Under the pieces are notes generated by a model. It was given only the letters and a program-made list of their open reading frames with translations, was not told where the DNA came from and did no database searches. 64,000 nt of DNA from Bartonella grahamii ATCC 700132. Its GTDB lineage: Bacteria; Pseudomonadota; Alphaproteobacteria; Rhizobiales; Rhizobiaceae. Below are positions 9,535 through 19,500 of this stretch, in pieces. Numbering within the stretch: position 1 is the stretch's first letter; each line of letters starts with the position of its first letter. Made by a program: the position numbers and the translations under genes. The stretch is from the NCBI RefSeq assembly GCF_000518085.1, contig NZ_JACX01000009.1:36347-100346 (forward strand), read 5' to 3'.

Positions 9535-10728
9535 TTAGTTTTCTAAATATTTAAGGGGATCAACAGGTAATGAATTCTTACGCATCTCAAAATAGACACG
9601 TGGCGTTTTAACATTTCCTGAAACACCAGATTTAGCAATCTCATCACCGCGTCTTATCCTTTGTCCTTTGTTAACAACAAGTTTACTGTTACATCCATAA
9701 ATAGTGATAATATTATTTTCATGTCGAATCATCACAACATTACCAAGCTCTTTTAATCCATCTCCCGCGTAAATAACAACACCATTTTCTGCCGCCTTTA
9801 CCGAAGATCCTTCCGGCACTGCAATATCTATTCCTCGATTCATTACTGTTCCCTTTTTTTGACCGAACTGGCTTAATAAACGCCCTCGTACTGGCCAACG
9901 CATCTTAGAAATTCCTGTGGCTTGCGGAGTCGTCATATTATCGGTACTCGTAACAGTACTTGATAAACCAGTTCCATGATTCAATTGCGTCATCTGTTTA
10001 GAAAAATTTTTCTCAGAACTTGAGTTGTTCATCTTTGCAGAAGGTGGCGTTGTTACAGGAGTTTTATATATAGGAGAGGACTTCTTGTTTTTTATAGAGG
10101 ACATCACTTGAGATTGGAATGCAGAGTCTGTTGTTGACGCTGCCCAATCGTTATTATTGTGTGCATTTGAAGCTGCTAATGTACGCCTGCTTGGAACAAC
10201 AAGTACCTGACCGATATAAATGGAATTGCTGTTTATACCATTTGCTAATTTTAATGCCTCAACACTAACCCCTATTTGTCGTGAAATACTGAGCAGGGTA
10301 TCTCCACTCTGGACAATATAAGAGTTCCGCCGAAAAATAGGAGATTTATCCATTTGTGAACGGGAAAGTGTTCCAAGATTACGTGGAGGGACTCCCATAA
10401 CGCGACCATCAGAAGAAGTTATCCTACCTTGATGTGGAGAATTATAGGGAGAATTGTCATCTCCCCACGAATCATCGCTTGATTCCACAGGTGGCAATTC
10501 AGTGCTTTGTATCATACCACTACCGTACGATAGCATTCGCGGATCTGTAGACATAGTGCTCGATATATTTGATTGAGATGATACCGTACGATGAGAGACA
10601 ATGTTAGAAAAACGCTGTGTACCAGAACTACAACCAGCAACAATAGTTACCACCGCTAAAAAAGTTATTCTCTGAAAATTATGCTGGAAAATGTTATCCA
10701 AAGCTTTTAAACACATCGTTTTGCTCAC
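9535..10728 (-). CDS. LysM and degenerate LytM (M23) lipoprotein, NlpD/DipM-like
   Basis: Predicted outer-membrane or periplasmic lipoprotein of 397 residues. It has a signal sequence ending in the lipobox IVAGC (Cys33), a low-complexity linker, one LysM peptidoglycan-binding domain (about 137-179) and a C-terminal M23/LytM domain (about 277-395). Active M23 enzymes need an N-terminal metal-binding His before GID and a C-terminal HLHFE-type motif. Here these read MNRGIDIA, YGCNSK and PRVYFE, so zinc ligands are lost. The protein is therefore probably an amidase activator like EnvC/NlpD rather than a peptidase. It lies downstream of pcm in the tat-serS cluster, as in other Rhizobiales. Confidence 0.9.
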   Translation of the reverse strand: MSKTMCLKALDNIFQHNFQRITFLAVVTIVAGCSSGTQRFSNIVSHRTVSSQSNISSTMSTDPRMLSYGSGMIQSTELPPVESSDDSWGDDNSPYNSPHQGRITSSDGRVMGVPPRNLGTLSRSQMDKSPIFRRNSYIVQSGDTLLSISRQIGVSVEALKLANGINSNSIYIGQVLVVPSRRTLAASNAHNNNDWAASTTDSAFQSQVMSSIKNKKSSPIYKTPVTTPPSAKMNNSSSEKNFSKQMTQLNHGTGLSSTVTSTDNMTTPQATGISKMRWPVRGRLLSQFGQKKGTVMNRGIDIAVPEGSSVKAAENGVVIYAGDGLKELGNVVMIRHENNIITIYGCNSKLVVNKGQRIRRGDEIAKSGVSGNVKTPRVYFEMRKNSLPVDPLKYLEN

Positions 10729-10871
10729 TCATCAATAATCAACTCACTCCATTAAAGCTTTTTTAAATTACCGAAGAGTTAAAATGAGATGTTTTATTCA
10801 TAAATATCTTTATATAAGATCAAAATGAATTTAACGTAGACAATTTGCAGCACTTTCTTAACTTTCAAAAA

Positions 10872-11531
10872 TTAAAGTATCTCCGCAATGCCTTTAATAA
10901 AAGGTTGGTAACGCACTTGAAACAGTTCTAAACACTCAAATCGACTACCAATTTTTGTATAGCGCGTCACCGTTTGTACCCCTTCGTCAGGTCCTATCGC
11001 CTGAATGAGAATTCCGTTTTCAGCTAAAAGTTCTAAAAATTCCTTTGGTTCATCAAAACGTGATGGCCAAATAAGAATGCGATCAAATGATCCCAAGCCT
11101 GTCACACTATGACTTCCATCAATCTGCCGTATAATAATATTTTCAATTCCTAAAGTTTGAAATTTTTGGCGCGCCAAATCAACAAGCGTTTTATAACGAT
11201 CAATCGTTGTCACTCGGTCACTCAGACATGCCATAAGCGCAGTACAAAAACCAGATCCTGTACCGATTTCTAAAACGCGATGCCTTTTTTTCAACGATAA
11301 TGCCGAAAGAATTAAGAGTTGTTCTTCCAAACGTTCCATATATTCACCACACTCAAGGGGAATAACCTTATTATCATAAGCACTATTAAACCAAGGAGCA
11401 GAAACAAACTGTTGACGCGGAATTTTCTCTAATGCCGAAAAAAATCGCACGTCATCAATGCCTTTGCTACGCATTTTCAGTACAAGAGCGGCTAACTCCT
11501 CACGAAATTGTAAAATACCCTTTTGCCCCAT
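10872..11531 (-). CDS. Protein-L-isoaspartate O-methyltransferase-like protein (divergent)
   Basis: A 219-residue SAM-dependent methyltransferase of the PCMT family. The start at 11531 gives MGQKGILQF; an upstream in-frame ATG at 11561 is possible but overlaps the preceding small frame. RRQFV-like substrate-region residues (KIPRQQFVSAPW) and the SAM motif VLEIGTGSGFCTALMA are clear. The pre-motif that is GQTISQP in active enzymes reads CGEYMERLEE here, so the usual substrate-binding Ser/Thr is absent. Either specificity has changed or repair activity is lost. In relatives it follows surE. Confidence 0.8.
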   Translation of the reverse strand: MGQKGILQFREELAALVLKMRSKGIDDVRFFSALEKIPRQQFVSAPWFNSAYDNKVIPLECGEYMERLEEQLLILSALSLKKRHRVLEIGTGSGFCTALMACLSDRVTTIDRYKTLVDLARQKFQTLGIENIIIRQIDGSHSVTGLGSFDRILIWPSRFDEPKEFLELLAENGILIQAIGPDEGVQTVTRYTKIGSRFECLELFQVRYQPFIKGIAEIL

Positions 11532-11535
11532 AGTA

Positions 11536-11643
11536 TCATTCAATCTCCAATGGAGGTGCACTTTTATTATACTGACAAACTGCTTCTTTTAAAATGGCAA
11601 AAACTTGCGTTTGCATATTATCACCTCTTGGCAATAAACGCAT
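11536..11643 (-). CDS. Small 35-codon reading frame between serS and pcm, possible surE relic
   Basis: The frame starts with ATG at 11643, preceded by a strong GAAAGGAGAG ribosome site 7 bases upstream, and stops (TGA) five bases before the pcm ATG. The product begins MRLLPRGDN and has no recognisable domain. In Brucella-type genomes surE, which begins MRILLTNDDG, lies exactly here. The frame may be the left edge and new tail of a deleted surE, or a short leader peptide coupling translation to pcm. Confidence 0.4.
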   Translation of the reverse strand: MRLLPRGDNMQTQVFAILKEAVCQYNKSAPPLEIE

Positions 11644-11664
11644 ATTGTCTCTCCTTTCGTAAAA

Positions 11665-12942
11665 TTAAGCAGTAATACAACGCATGCCTCCCATATAAGG
11701 TTGTAAAACATCTGGAATAATAATTGATCCATCAGCCTGTTGATAATTTTCAAGCACGGCAATAAGACAACGTCCAACAGCTGTACCAGAACCATTAAGG
11801 CTATGAACAAAATGTAATTTTTTATCGCCTTCTGTACGATAACGTGCATTCATACGACGACCTTGAAAATCTCCACAAACTGAACAGCTGGAAATTTCAC
11901 GATAACATTCTTGACCAGGAAGCCAAACCTCGATGTCATAGGTTTTACGTGCTGCAAACCCCATATCACCCGTAGAAAGAACCACTGTGCGAAAAGGCAA
12001 ACCAAGTCGTTTTAATATATCTTCTGCACATTCCGTCATACGTTCTAATTCAATTAAAGACTGCTCTTCACTGGTAATTGAGACCATTTCAACTTTCCAA
12101 AATTGGTGCTGACGCAACATACCGCGCGTATCACGACCGGCTGCTCCCGCCTCTGAACGAAAACAGGGAGATAAAGAAGAAAATCGCAGTGGTAAATCTG
12201 ATATTTCAAGAATTTCATCGTTGACCAAATTGGTTAATGGCACTTCTGCTGTAGAAATAAGCCATCGACCATCTGTTGTACGAAAAAGGTCTTCAGCAAA
12301 TTTCGGCAATTGTGCTGCTCCGTAAACAATCTCATCACGAACAAGAAAAGGGATTGAGACTTCTGTATAACCATGCTCATTGACATGCACATCAAGCATA
12401 AATTGGCCTAATGCCCGTTCTAGCCGTGCTAACGCCCCTGAAAGTACTGTAAAACGTGTTCCAGACAAACGACTAGCTCGTTCAAAATTCATCTGCTTGA
12501 GATTTTGACCAAGATCAAAATGTTCCTTTGGTGTAAAATTAAATGTTGGAGGTGTACCAAAATGTCGAATGACGACATTATCACTTTCATCTTTACCTTC
12601 TGGAACATCATCTAATGGAATATTTGGAAGTGCTGAAAGAATTTTTTCAAGACTCTCCGTCAGCTGTTTTTCTTCCGCTGTTGCAGAGGAAAGAAAGATT
12701 TTAATCTCTTCACCTTCAGCTCTAAAGCTTTCAGCCTTTTGCTGATCAGATACCGCTAAAGCCTGTCCTATTTCCTTTGAAACCGCATTGCGACGTTCCT
12801 GCGCCAATTGTACCTTAGCAATATGCGACCGACGTGCAAGATCAAGTTGTATTAACCTCTCAGCTTGTGGCTCAAGACCTCTACTTACGAGTGCTTTATC
12901 TAATTTCTCAGGATTGTCACGAATCCACTTAATATCAAGCAT
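11665..12942 (-). CDS. serS: Seryl-tRNA synthetase
   Basis: Charges tRNA-Ser (and tRNA-Sec where present) with serine in the cytoplasm. The 425-residue protein has the normal length. An N-terminal coiled-coil arm (about residues 30-100) precedes a class II catalytic core. Motif 2 lies in [21 protein letters not shown], followed by [21 protein letters not shown]. Motif 3 is [20 protein letters not shown]. The gene lies downstream of tatABC, the conserved Rhizobiales order. Confidence 0.98.
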   Translation of the reverse strand: MLDIKWIRDNPEKLDKALVSRGLEPQAERLIQLDLARRSHIAKVQLAQERRNAVSKEIGQALAVSDQQKAESFRAEGEEIKIFLSSATAEEKQLTESLEKILSALPNIPLDDVPEGKDESDNVVIRHFGTPPTFNFTPKEHFDLGQNLKQMNFERASRLSGTRFTVLSGALARLERALGQFMLDVHVNEHGYTEVSIPFLVRDEIVYGAAQLPKFAEDLFRTTDGRWLISTAEVPLTNLVNDEILEISDLPLRFSSLSPCFRSEAGAAGRDTRGMLRQHQFWKVEMVSITSEEQSLIELERMTECAEDILKRLGLPFRTVVLSTGDMGFAARKTYDIEVWLPGQECYREISSCSVCGDFQGRRMNARYRTEGDKKLHFVHSLNGSGTAVGRCLIAVLENYQQADGSIIIPDVLQPYMGGMRCITA

Positions 12943-13001
12943 AAAAATTCCTCATTTATATTTTTTATTCATTTCTTATCATATAAGATTATACACTTTT
13001 C

Positions 13002-13784
13002 TTAAGCGGATTTTCTTCTCTTTTCTATACTGTAAGCAATTAAAATTGAAATCTCGTAAAGTGCTATCGTTGGTAAAGCCACTGCAAACATCGTAAAAAA
13101 ATCCGACGGCGTTATGATTGCCGCAATGATAAAAGAAAGTAAAATAGCCCATTTTCGTTTAGACGCCAAATCATGAGACGTTAAAAATCCAACTTTTGTT
13201 AAAAGACTGATGACAAGAGGTAATTGAAAAATCAAACCAAAAATTAGGATAAATGATGTCATAAAGCCCAAATAATCAGAAATACGCACTATAAACTCTA
13301 TTTTTAAATGAACATCTGGAAGAAATTGTTGAGAAAGGCTAAACCATAGTATTATTGGCGCTAATAGACCATAAACAAACGCTCCCCCAATACAAAATAA
13401 AATAGGCCCCCCAATGAGAAATGGTAAAAAAGCCATACGCTCATTTTTATAAAGCCCTGGTGCAATAAAACTATAAAACTGAAAAGCCGTATAGGGAAAA
13501 GATAAAATAATTCCCCCAAAAGCAGAAAGCTTCATCTTTGTTAAAAAAGTTTCCCATACTTGCGTTGATTGCAAACGAATACCCTCAGGATTACCCCCTG
13601 CTATTTTCATTGCCCACTGATATGGCCATAGTAAAAAATTTAAGATATAATCTTTAACAAGAAAACACATCATAAAAGCGATCATAAATACAACTAGGGC
13701 AGCAATAATTCGCTGACGAAGTTCAATTAAATGTTCCAAAACTGGTGCCATATGGGCATCAACTTCATCTTTCTTAACATTCAT
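13002..13784 (-). CDS. tatC: Twin-arginine translocase subunit TatC
   Basis: Six-helix inner-membrane receptor of the Tat pathway, which exports folded proteins with twin-arginine signals. The 260-residue product starts with the conserved cytoplasmic HLIELRQRIIAAL. It carries the family motif SFPYTAFQFYSFIAPGLYKNE and the late helix signature DFFTMFAVALPTIALYEISI. The start overlaps the tatB stop by 4 bases (ATGA type), showing tatABC translational coupling. Confidence 0.97.
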   Translation of the reverse strand: MNVKKDEVDAHMAPVLEHLIELRQRIIAALVVFMIAFMMCFLVKDYILNFLLWPYQWAMKIAGGNPEGIRLQSTQVWETFLTKMKLSAFGGIILSFPYTAFQFYSFIAPGLYKNERMAFLPFLIGGPILFCIGGAFVYGLLAPIILWFSLSQQFLPDVHLKIEFIVRISDYLGFMTSFILIFGLIFQLPLVISLLTKVGFLTSHDLASKRKWAILLSFIIAAIITPSDFFTMFAVALPTIALYEISILIAYSIEKRRKSA

Positions 13785-14185
13785 GACACATCTTCTTTAT
13801 CTTTAGAAGCTATAGATCCTGTCATATCTTTATTGGTTACGTTGTGATCGCATTCCAAAAATTCTTTACCTTTTTCTGATTTATGGTGTGTTGCCTTAAC
13901 ATCCAAATTATCGTGGATATCTTCTAATGTATTTTGAATGGAATCAAAAGTCTCTGTCAACTCCTTGCTTGAATCGCTAATATCCGAATATGTTTTTTGC
14001 AAATCATCGAGCTCGATTTGTTTTATTGCATCATCAAACTGATGACGAAGTTCATTTGCCATTAAACACATATGAGCTCTTACCTTTGCTATTGTCTTTA
14101 ATATTTTAGGTAAATCTTTCGGTCCAACAACAATGATGAGAACAAGTAAGATTACGACAAACTCTGGTCCATCAATCCCAAACAT
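13781..14185 (-). CDS. tatB: Sec-independent translocase subunit TatB
   Basis: Tat pathway partner of TatC. The 134-residue protein begins MFGIDGPEFVVILLVLIIVV, a single transmembrane helix with the family Glu at residue 9. The VGPKDLPKI hinge and a long amphipathic helical tail follow. It lies between tatA and tatC and overlaps tatC. The tail is variable, as is usual for TatB. Confidence 0.95.
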   Translation of the reverse strand: MFGIDGPEFVVILLVLIIVVGPKDLPKILKTIAKVRAHMCLMANELRHQFDDAIKQIELDDLQKTYSDISDSSKELTETFDSIQNTLEDIHDNLDVKATHHKSEKGKEFLECDHNVTNKDMTGSIASKDKEDVS

Positions 14186-14240
14186 CTCTTAATTCGACTT
14201 CCTCATCAAAAAATAACGCACAATGATGATTACGTTTTTG

Positions 14241-14552
14241 TTATTTGACACGCTGTTTTTTAGCAACAGATGTTTTGCTTCTTTTAGAAGCAGAAGAAGC
14301 CTTTCTGCGCGCTGTTACATGTTTTACCGATAGCGGCTGATATTGTTGAGATTCTACATCAATTATTTGGGAAGTAGTAGTCATTTCAACTTTATCCTCA
14401 ATGCCATCATCTTCTTCCTTCATATTTTTTTTGAAGGCTTTAACTCCCTTAGCAACATCGCCCATTAATTCAGAAATCTTACCGCGACCGAAAAGCACAA
14501 AGATAATCAGTAAAATTATAATTAAATGCGTTGGTGAAAAAATATTACCCAT
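14241..14552 (-). CDS. tatA: Sec-independent translocase subunit TatA
   Basis: Pore-forming component of the Tat translocase. The start at 14552 ([20 protein letters not shown]) gives 103 residues and is preceded by an AGAGAGAG purine run. A longer frame to 14669 adds 39 residues with no family support. The transmembrane helix is followed by the signature [20 protein letters not shown] and a basic tail ([14 protein letters not shown]) that is longer than in E. coli. First gene of the tatABC-serS cluster. Confidence 0.95.
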   Translation of the reverse strand: MGNIFSPTHLIIILLIIFVLFGRGKISELMGDVAKGVKAFKKNMKEEDDGIEDKVEMTTTSQIIDVESQQYQPLSVKHVTARRKASSASKRSKTSVAKKQRVK

Positions 14553-16187
14553 TACTCTCTCTAACTTTATGCTTTTAAATTTGATTTCATTTATCCACGC
14601 TTCTTCTGAAGAATATATCAAATATAATATCTTAATTATATATTTTCTTCTTAACTTAAAAACAATCACACGCTTTTATTGCAAAAAAACTTTTTATCCT
14701 CTCATCCCTTCTTAGCGTACTATAACACAAACCATTCCAAAATGATAAACCGCTTCATAGAAAATTCAAAAGGCTTAAAAACTTTTCTAAAGTAACTTCA
14801 TCTGATCTCTTAGTTACTCATCTTCCTGTAGATACTATAGCTCATGTCTTTCCTTTTAAACAAAGTTGTACGTATCATTACAAACATTTCCTCCAAATTA
14901 TCCGTTACTGATAAAAATCATACCATGTTGTAAAAAATTTTACGTATTCAATTAAAAAATTCAGAAAGAAAAATCTCTAAAAAACTTTCTTGACACATCA
15001 TCAGTCTCTTTAAAAACTATCATCTTACGCATAATATTTATTCTTTGCGTTGGTGGGATTTTATCATCCATTATTCCATATACAATACGAAATATAAGCC
15101 ATCATCGCATTCAATTAAATATCTGACGTGTGGATAAAAACTATTAGTGGAAAGAGTAAAAATGCACTTTATGAATCAGGTCAAGTGCCAAGAGGTATGG
15201 CAATACTAAAAAATAAAAATGGTACCAGCTTGCGCCTTTATTCAGTAAAATACCTCCATATAACCAGCTCTTTGAACCGCTGCATGCCCTAACTATTACA
15301 AGTCTCCGGATTCTGGGCATGCGTTCTCATAATATCATGTGCTTAACCTATCTCACTATTGAAAACAGAATGGGTATTAATAGAAAATTACATTCAATCA
15401 AAAGCATGGAATCGAAGCACAATCCATGTAAAAGAATTTCTTATCCTAGTCTTTTTATAAGATTACCTCATAAAGCTGCTAGATAATACAGTGTTAGAAA
15501 TAGATCAACCTATTTACTTTAGTTAAAAATCGCTCATTTTATTGAGATCGCTTGCAGAGAACATATCACTTTTCAAAAGTTTTGTTTTAGCACCATACAC
15601 AATAATCTAGCCATTTAGCGTGTATAATGTAAAGCTTGGGCTCCGCTTAAACCAATGAGATTCATCCACACTTTTACAAAAATCTATCACTATAATACCA
15701 GCACTTTATTGCTCTATCCATAATTTTACGCTCGCTAAAAAAACTGATAAATGTAACAATGTTTTTATCAAGCATTTTAAATTCTTTAATCTTTAAACAA
15801 GTAAATTTATGAATGAATTTGAAAGATAACCTTAAATTTTTTTAACAAACTTCACTAATATTCTCGTTAATTTCTTGTCTTTTATCGTTTTCCTGAAAGA
15901 GTCCGCGATCATAAGAAACTTCTCTTACAACATAACTATCTCTATTGAAATGTTTGCCCTCTTCCTATCTATTTTTCATATAAAAAATTAAAATCTTAAC
16001 GATGAATCTCACAATATAAAAATAGCCCAGTGAATAAATGCTCCCATGACATTAATATTTTTTCTGTAGGGTATTATTTGGGAGTGAGGGTATTATTTGA
16101 TTTCTATAAGAGTATTTTTATGGATATCAATTCTAATATTCTATGCTAATAATCCGGTACAGTTATACATATGATAGAGTTTATTCC
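14553..16187. other. Largest non-coding gap, between tatA and rlmJ
   Basis: About 1.6 kb of AT-rich sequence with no credible gene. It contains the tatA promoter region on the right side of tatA, a short copy of the dispersed repeat (15120-15200), and an 8-bp inverted repeat GCATGCCC/GGGCATGC (15282-15322). CGCTTAAACCAATGA near 15645 resembles CTCCTTAAACCAATGA near 9422. In relatives scpAB, nagZ and argS precede tatA, so many genes are missing at this junction. Confidence 0.55.
15120..15200 (+). repeat. Dispersed intergenic repeat, copy D (short)
   Basis: Shares TGGATAAAAACTAT, GGAAAGAGTAAAAATGCACTTTATGAA and GTCAAGTGCCAAG with copy A in the same order. The TTGCAC half is not preserved. The ATG after the purine run would encode only a very short peptide before a stop. 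Confidence 0.55.
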
Positions 16188-17051
16188 ATGAATTATCGGC
16201 ATATTTATCATGCTGGCAATTTTGCTGATGTTTTTAAACACATTATTGTCACTCGCATTGTAGAATATCTTAAACGCAAAGAAAAAGCTTTTCGCGTTAT
16301 AGATACGCATGCTGGAATCGGTATTTATGACCTTTCTTCTTTAGAAGCACATAAAACAGGAGAGTGGCGCGAAGGTGTCCAACGGCTTTTTTCAACTCCT
16401 ATCCCAGAAGATTTAAGAGCACTCCTTTGTCCATGGTGTGATATCATTGATGCCCTCAATAAAGGGGAAAAAGAAATTGTATTTTATCCTGGATCTCCTG
16501 TTCTTATTCGTCAATTATTACGGAAACAAGATCGCCTCACCGCAATAGAATTGCACAACGAAGATTATCATATTTTAGCAAAAAACTTTGCCGGAGATTA
16601 TCAGACAAAAGTTCTGCATTTAGATGGTTGGCTTTCCTTAAATGCTCATGTACCACCAAAAGAAAAACGTGGGTTTATCCTTGTTGACCCTCCCTTTGAA
16701 AAGACTGGAGAATTTTCCCGCCTTATTGAGGGATTAACGAAAGCCTATCGTCGCTTTTCTGGAGGGATCTACGCTTTATGGTATCCTGTTAAATATGACA
16801 AAGAAATTGAAAGTTTTCTTCACGCGCTTTATCAAACAGGAATTCCTAAGATTCTACAGCTTGAAATGCGTATCCGAAAAAGTTCAAGTCCACCGACAAT
16901 GAATGGAAGTGGTATGATTATTATTAACCCTCCCTACCTTTTGGAAGAAGAAATGAAAAAACTCAGCCCCTTTCTTATCAACCGTCTGGGACAAGATGAA
17001 AATGCCCAAATAACGCATAAGTGGCTTCAAAAAGAACATCTATTATATTAG
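16188..17051 (+). CDS. rlmJ: 23S rRNA (adenine2030-N6)-methyltransferase RlmJ
   Basis: Methylates A2030 of 23S rRNA. The start at 16188 gives the family N-terminus MNYRHIYHAGNFADVFKH and 287 residues; an upstream ATG at 16143 adds 15 unrelated residues. Further signatures are the FRVIDTHAGIGIYDL SAM-binding segment, the FILVDPPFE catalytic motif and the ending NPPYLLEEEM. It stands alone between two non-coding stretches. Confidence 0.95.
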   Translation: MNYRHIYHAGNFADVFKHIIVTRIVEYLKRKEKAFRVIDTHAGIGIYDLSSLEAHKTGEWREGVQRLFSTPIPEDLRALLCPWCDIIDALNKGEKEIVFYPGSPVLIRQLLRKQDRLTAIELHNEDYHILAKNFAGDYQTKVLHLDGWLSLNAHVPPKEKRGFILVDPPFEKTGEFSRLIEGLTKAYRRFSGGIYALWYPVKYDKEIESFLHALYQTGIPKILQLEMRIRKSSSPPTMNGSGMIIINPPYLLEEEMKKLSPFLINRLGQDENAQITHKWLQKEHLLY

Positions 17052-17448
17052 ATCTTTCTCTGTATTTTTTCTAAATCAAATATCATGTTGTAAGATACAA
17101 ACGCATTAAATGATAAAGTTCTTTGATTTTTTGAATAATATCAGCATATTATAATGATATGCTAACAACGATCAGCGTGAATTAATTTTTTCCCTTTTAG
17201 AACGTCTATCTTCTTAATCATCATGAATTTCCTATTCCAATCATTTTAATGAATAAATTGGGCAAATTCATAAAGCTGTTTTAGAATAACAACTCTCATA
17301 TTTTTTATGAAAAATCGGCTCTCTAAAATCATACTCTTATGCTATAAGATATTATTTATAGAAAAAATTATAAGGATATAAATAATCATTATTTAATAAA
17401 AAAGAATATTTCATATATTAAACAAAAAACATATTCTTAATAAACCGA
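17052..17448. other. Non-coding interval rlmJ-uvrC
   Basis: 397 AT-rich bases with no gene, terminator or repeat copy that I can support. The uvrC promoter presumably lies here. Confidence 0.5.
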
Positions 17449-19428
17449 ATGGTCCTGAAAAATAATACAAATTGTCCGAAAAATGAGCGGGAAAAGCTTT
17501 CTTTTCTCTCTAACATTACATGGAATAATGCCAATCAAAGTAATGAGAAAAATCAATTCCAAGGTGTAAAATTCATACAAGAGTTTGTTAGACACCTTCC
17601 GCATAAGCCAGGGGTTTACCGGATGATTGGTAAAAATGGTGATATTCTCTATATTGGCAAAGCTCGTAATCTCAAAAAACGCGTTTCAAACTATACACGT
17701 GAACAAGGACACAATAATCGTATTACCCGCATGATTCGCGCAACATATCATATGGAATTTATCGTCACCCATACAGAAACAGAAGCACTCCTTTTAGAAG
17801 CCAATCTCATAAAAAGATTGCATCCACATTTTAATGTATTACTACGTGATGATAAAAGTTTCCCTTATATTATGATTACAGATGATCATCGAGTGCCTGG
17901 ACTTTACAAACATCGTGGTGCCCGAACACGAAAAGCTCACTATTTTGGTCCTTTTGCTTCTGCTGGTGCAGTGACACAAACAGTTCATGTTTTACAACGC
18001 GCCTTCTTATTACGAACCTGTACTGATTCAGTTTTTGAAAACCGTACACGCCCCTGTTTGCTTTATCAAATTAAGCGATGTTCTGCACCTTGTACCCATG
18101 AAATTAGTGACAATGATTATAAAGAACTGCTGAGGGGAGCAAAAGCGTTCCTTTCGGGAAAAGATCAATCTGTTAAAAACAATATGGTTCAAGCTATGCA
18201 TAAAGCCGCAGAAAATCTTGATTTTGAACAAGCAGCTTCCTATCGTGACCGCTTATCAGCCCTTTCTCATATACAAAGCCATCAAGGTATTAATCCTCAA
18301 ACGATAAAAGAAGCGGATGTATTTGCAATTGCGCAAAAAGAAGGAATGACCTGTATTCAAGTGTTCTTTTTTCGCATGGGGCAAAATTGGGGAAATCGTG
18401 CCTATTTTCCTAAAGCAGATCCCTCTTTTTCCTGTACTGAAATTTTAGCGAGTTTTCTTGCCCAATTTTACGATGATAAACCACTTCCCAAAAGCATCCT
18501 TTTATCTGAAGAAATTGAAGAAAAGACACTTCTTACAGAAGCATTGAGTCTCAAAGCAAATCACAAAGTGTCTCTCTCTTTACCCAAACAAGGTGAACGG
18601 AAAACTCTTGTTAATCATGCCTATCTCAATGCTCATGAAGCACTTGAACATAAGCTTTCTGAAACAGCCACTCATACAAAATTGCTTCAAGGTCTTGCCA
18701 AAATATTCCAACTACCTTTTCCTCCACGCCGGATAGAAGTCTATGATAATTCTCATATCATGGGAACAAATGCTGTAGGAGCTATGATTGTTGCTGGTCA
18801 GATGGGATTTGTTAAAAATCAATATCGCAAATTCAACATTCGCTCAATAGATATCACGCCTGGCGATGATTTTGGCATGATGAAAGAAGTGATTAAACGA
18901 AGATTTTCACGCCTTATAAAAGAGCATGATCAGCCAAATAGAAGTCATGACATAAAAGATAATGATCTTTTTCCCATTTGGCCTGATCTTATCTTAATCG
19001 ATGGTGGTGAAGGACAAATCAACAGCGTACATGCAATACTTGCTGAATTACAATTAAATGACCTCTTCACAGTTGTTGGAATCGCCAAAGGTGTTGACCG
19101 CCATGCGGGACGTGAACGATTTTTTATAAAAGGTATCCCCCCCTTTACACTTCCTCCACGTGATCCTATCCTCTATTTTTTGCAACGTCTGCGTGATGAA
19201 GCACACCGTTTTGCGATTGGAGCTCATAGGATAAAACGAAAAAAAGAAACATTCAAAAACCCACTTGATGAAATCGAAAATATCGGTCCAACAAGAAAGC
19301 GTGCGTTGCTTCATCATTTTGGAAGTGCCAAGGCTATTGCTAGTGCCTCACTTGAAGATTTAAAAAAAGTTACGGGAATTTCTATGACAATTGCACAAAA
19401 AATTCATAACCATTTTCATGAAAAATAG
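17449..19428 (+). CDS. uvrC: Excinuclease ABC subunit C
   Basis: Makes both incisions in nucleotide excision repair with UvrAB. The 659-residue protein has a GIY-YIG nuclease domain ([20 protein letters not shown], about residues 54-125), a Cys-rich segment ([15 protein letters not shown]), and a UVR region around residue 245. The RNase H-like endonuclease domain includes [15 protein letters not shown] and [10 protein letters not shown], and helix-hairpin-helix motifs close the protein ([15 protein letters not shown]). The start is uncertain: the ATG at 17449 lacks a clear ribosome site, and the first 40 residues are poorly conserved. It precedes pgsA. Confidence 0.96.
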   Translation: MVLKNNTNCPKNEREKLSFLSNITWNNANQSNEKNQFQGVKFIQEFVRHLPHKPGVYRMIGKNGDILYIGKARNLKKRVSNYTREQGHNNRITRMIRATYHMEFIVTHTETEALLLEANLIKRLHPHFNVLLRDDKSFPYIMITDDHRVPGLYKHRGARTRKAHYFGPFASAGAVTQTVHVLQRAFLLRTCTDSVFENRTRPCLLYQIKRCSAPCTHEISDNDYKELLRGAKAFLSGKDQSVKNNMVQAMHKAAENLDFEQAASYRDRLSALSHIQSHQGINPQTIKEADVFAIAQKEGMTCIQVFFFRMGQNWGNRAYFPKADPSFSCTEILASFLAQFYDDKPLPKSILLSEEIEEKTLLTEALSLKANHKVSLSLPKQGERKTLVNHAYLNAHEALEHKLSETATHTKLLQGLAKIFQLPFPPRRIEVYDNSHIMGTNAVGAMIVAGQMGFVKNQYRKFNIRSIDITPGDDFGMMKEVIKRRFSRLIKEHDQPNRSHDIKDNDLFPIWPDLILIDGGEGQINSVHAILAELQLNDLFTVVGIAKGVDRHAGRERFFIKGIPPFTLPPRDPILYFLQRLRDEAHRFAIGAHRIKRKKETFKNPLDEIENIGPTRKRALLHHFGSAKAIASASLEDLKKVTGISMTIAQKIHNHFHEK

Positions 19429-19500
19429 GCTTGTTTCATAACCTTTGCCTTGTTACGTTTAGGAAATATATTCTCTTTCACAAGAATTAAAAATGGCTCC

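Noticed and set aside
14553..14669. Longer tatA start at 14669
   Set aside because: The added 39 residues have no TatA similarity, and a better purine-rich site lies before the ATG at 14552.
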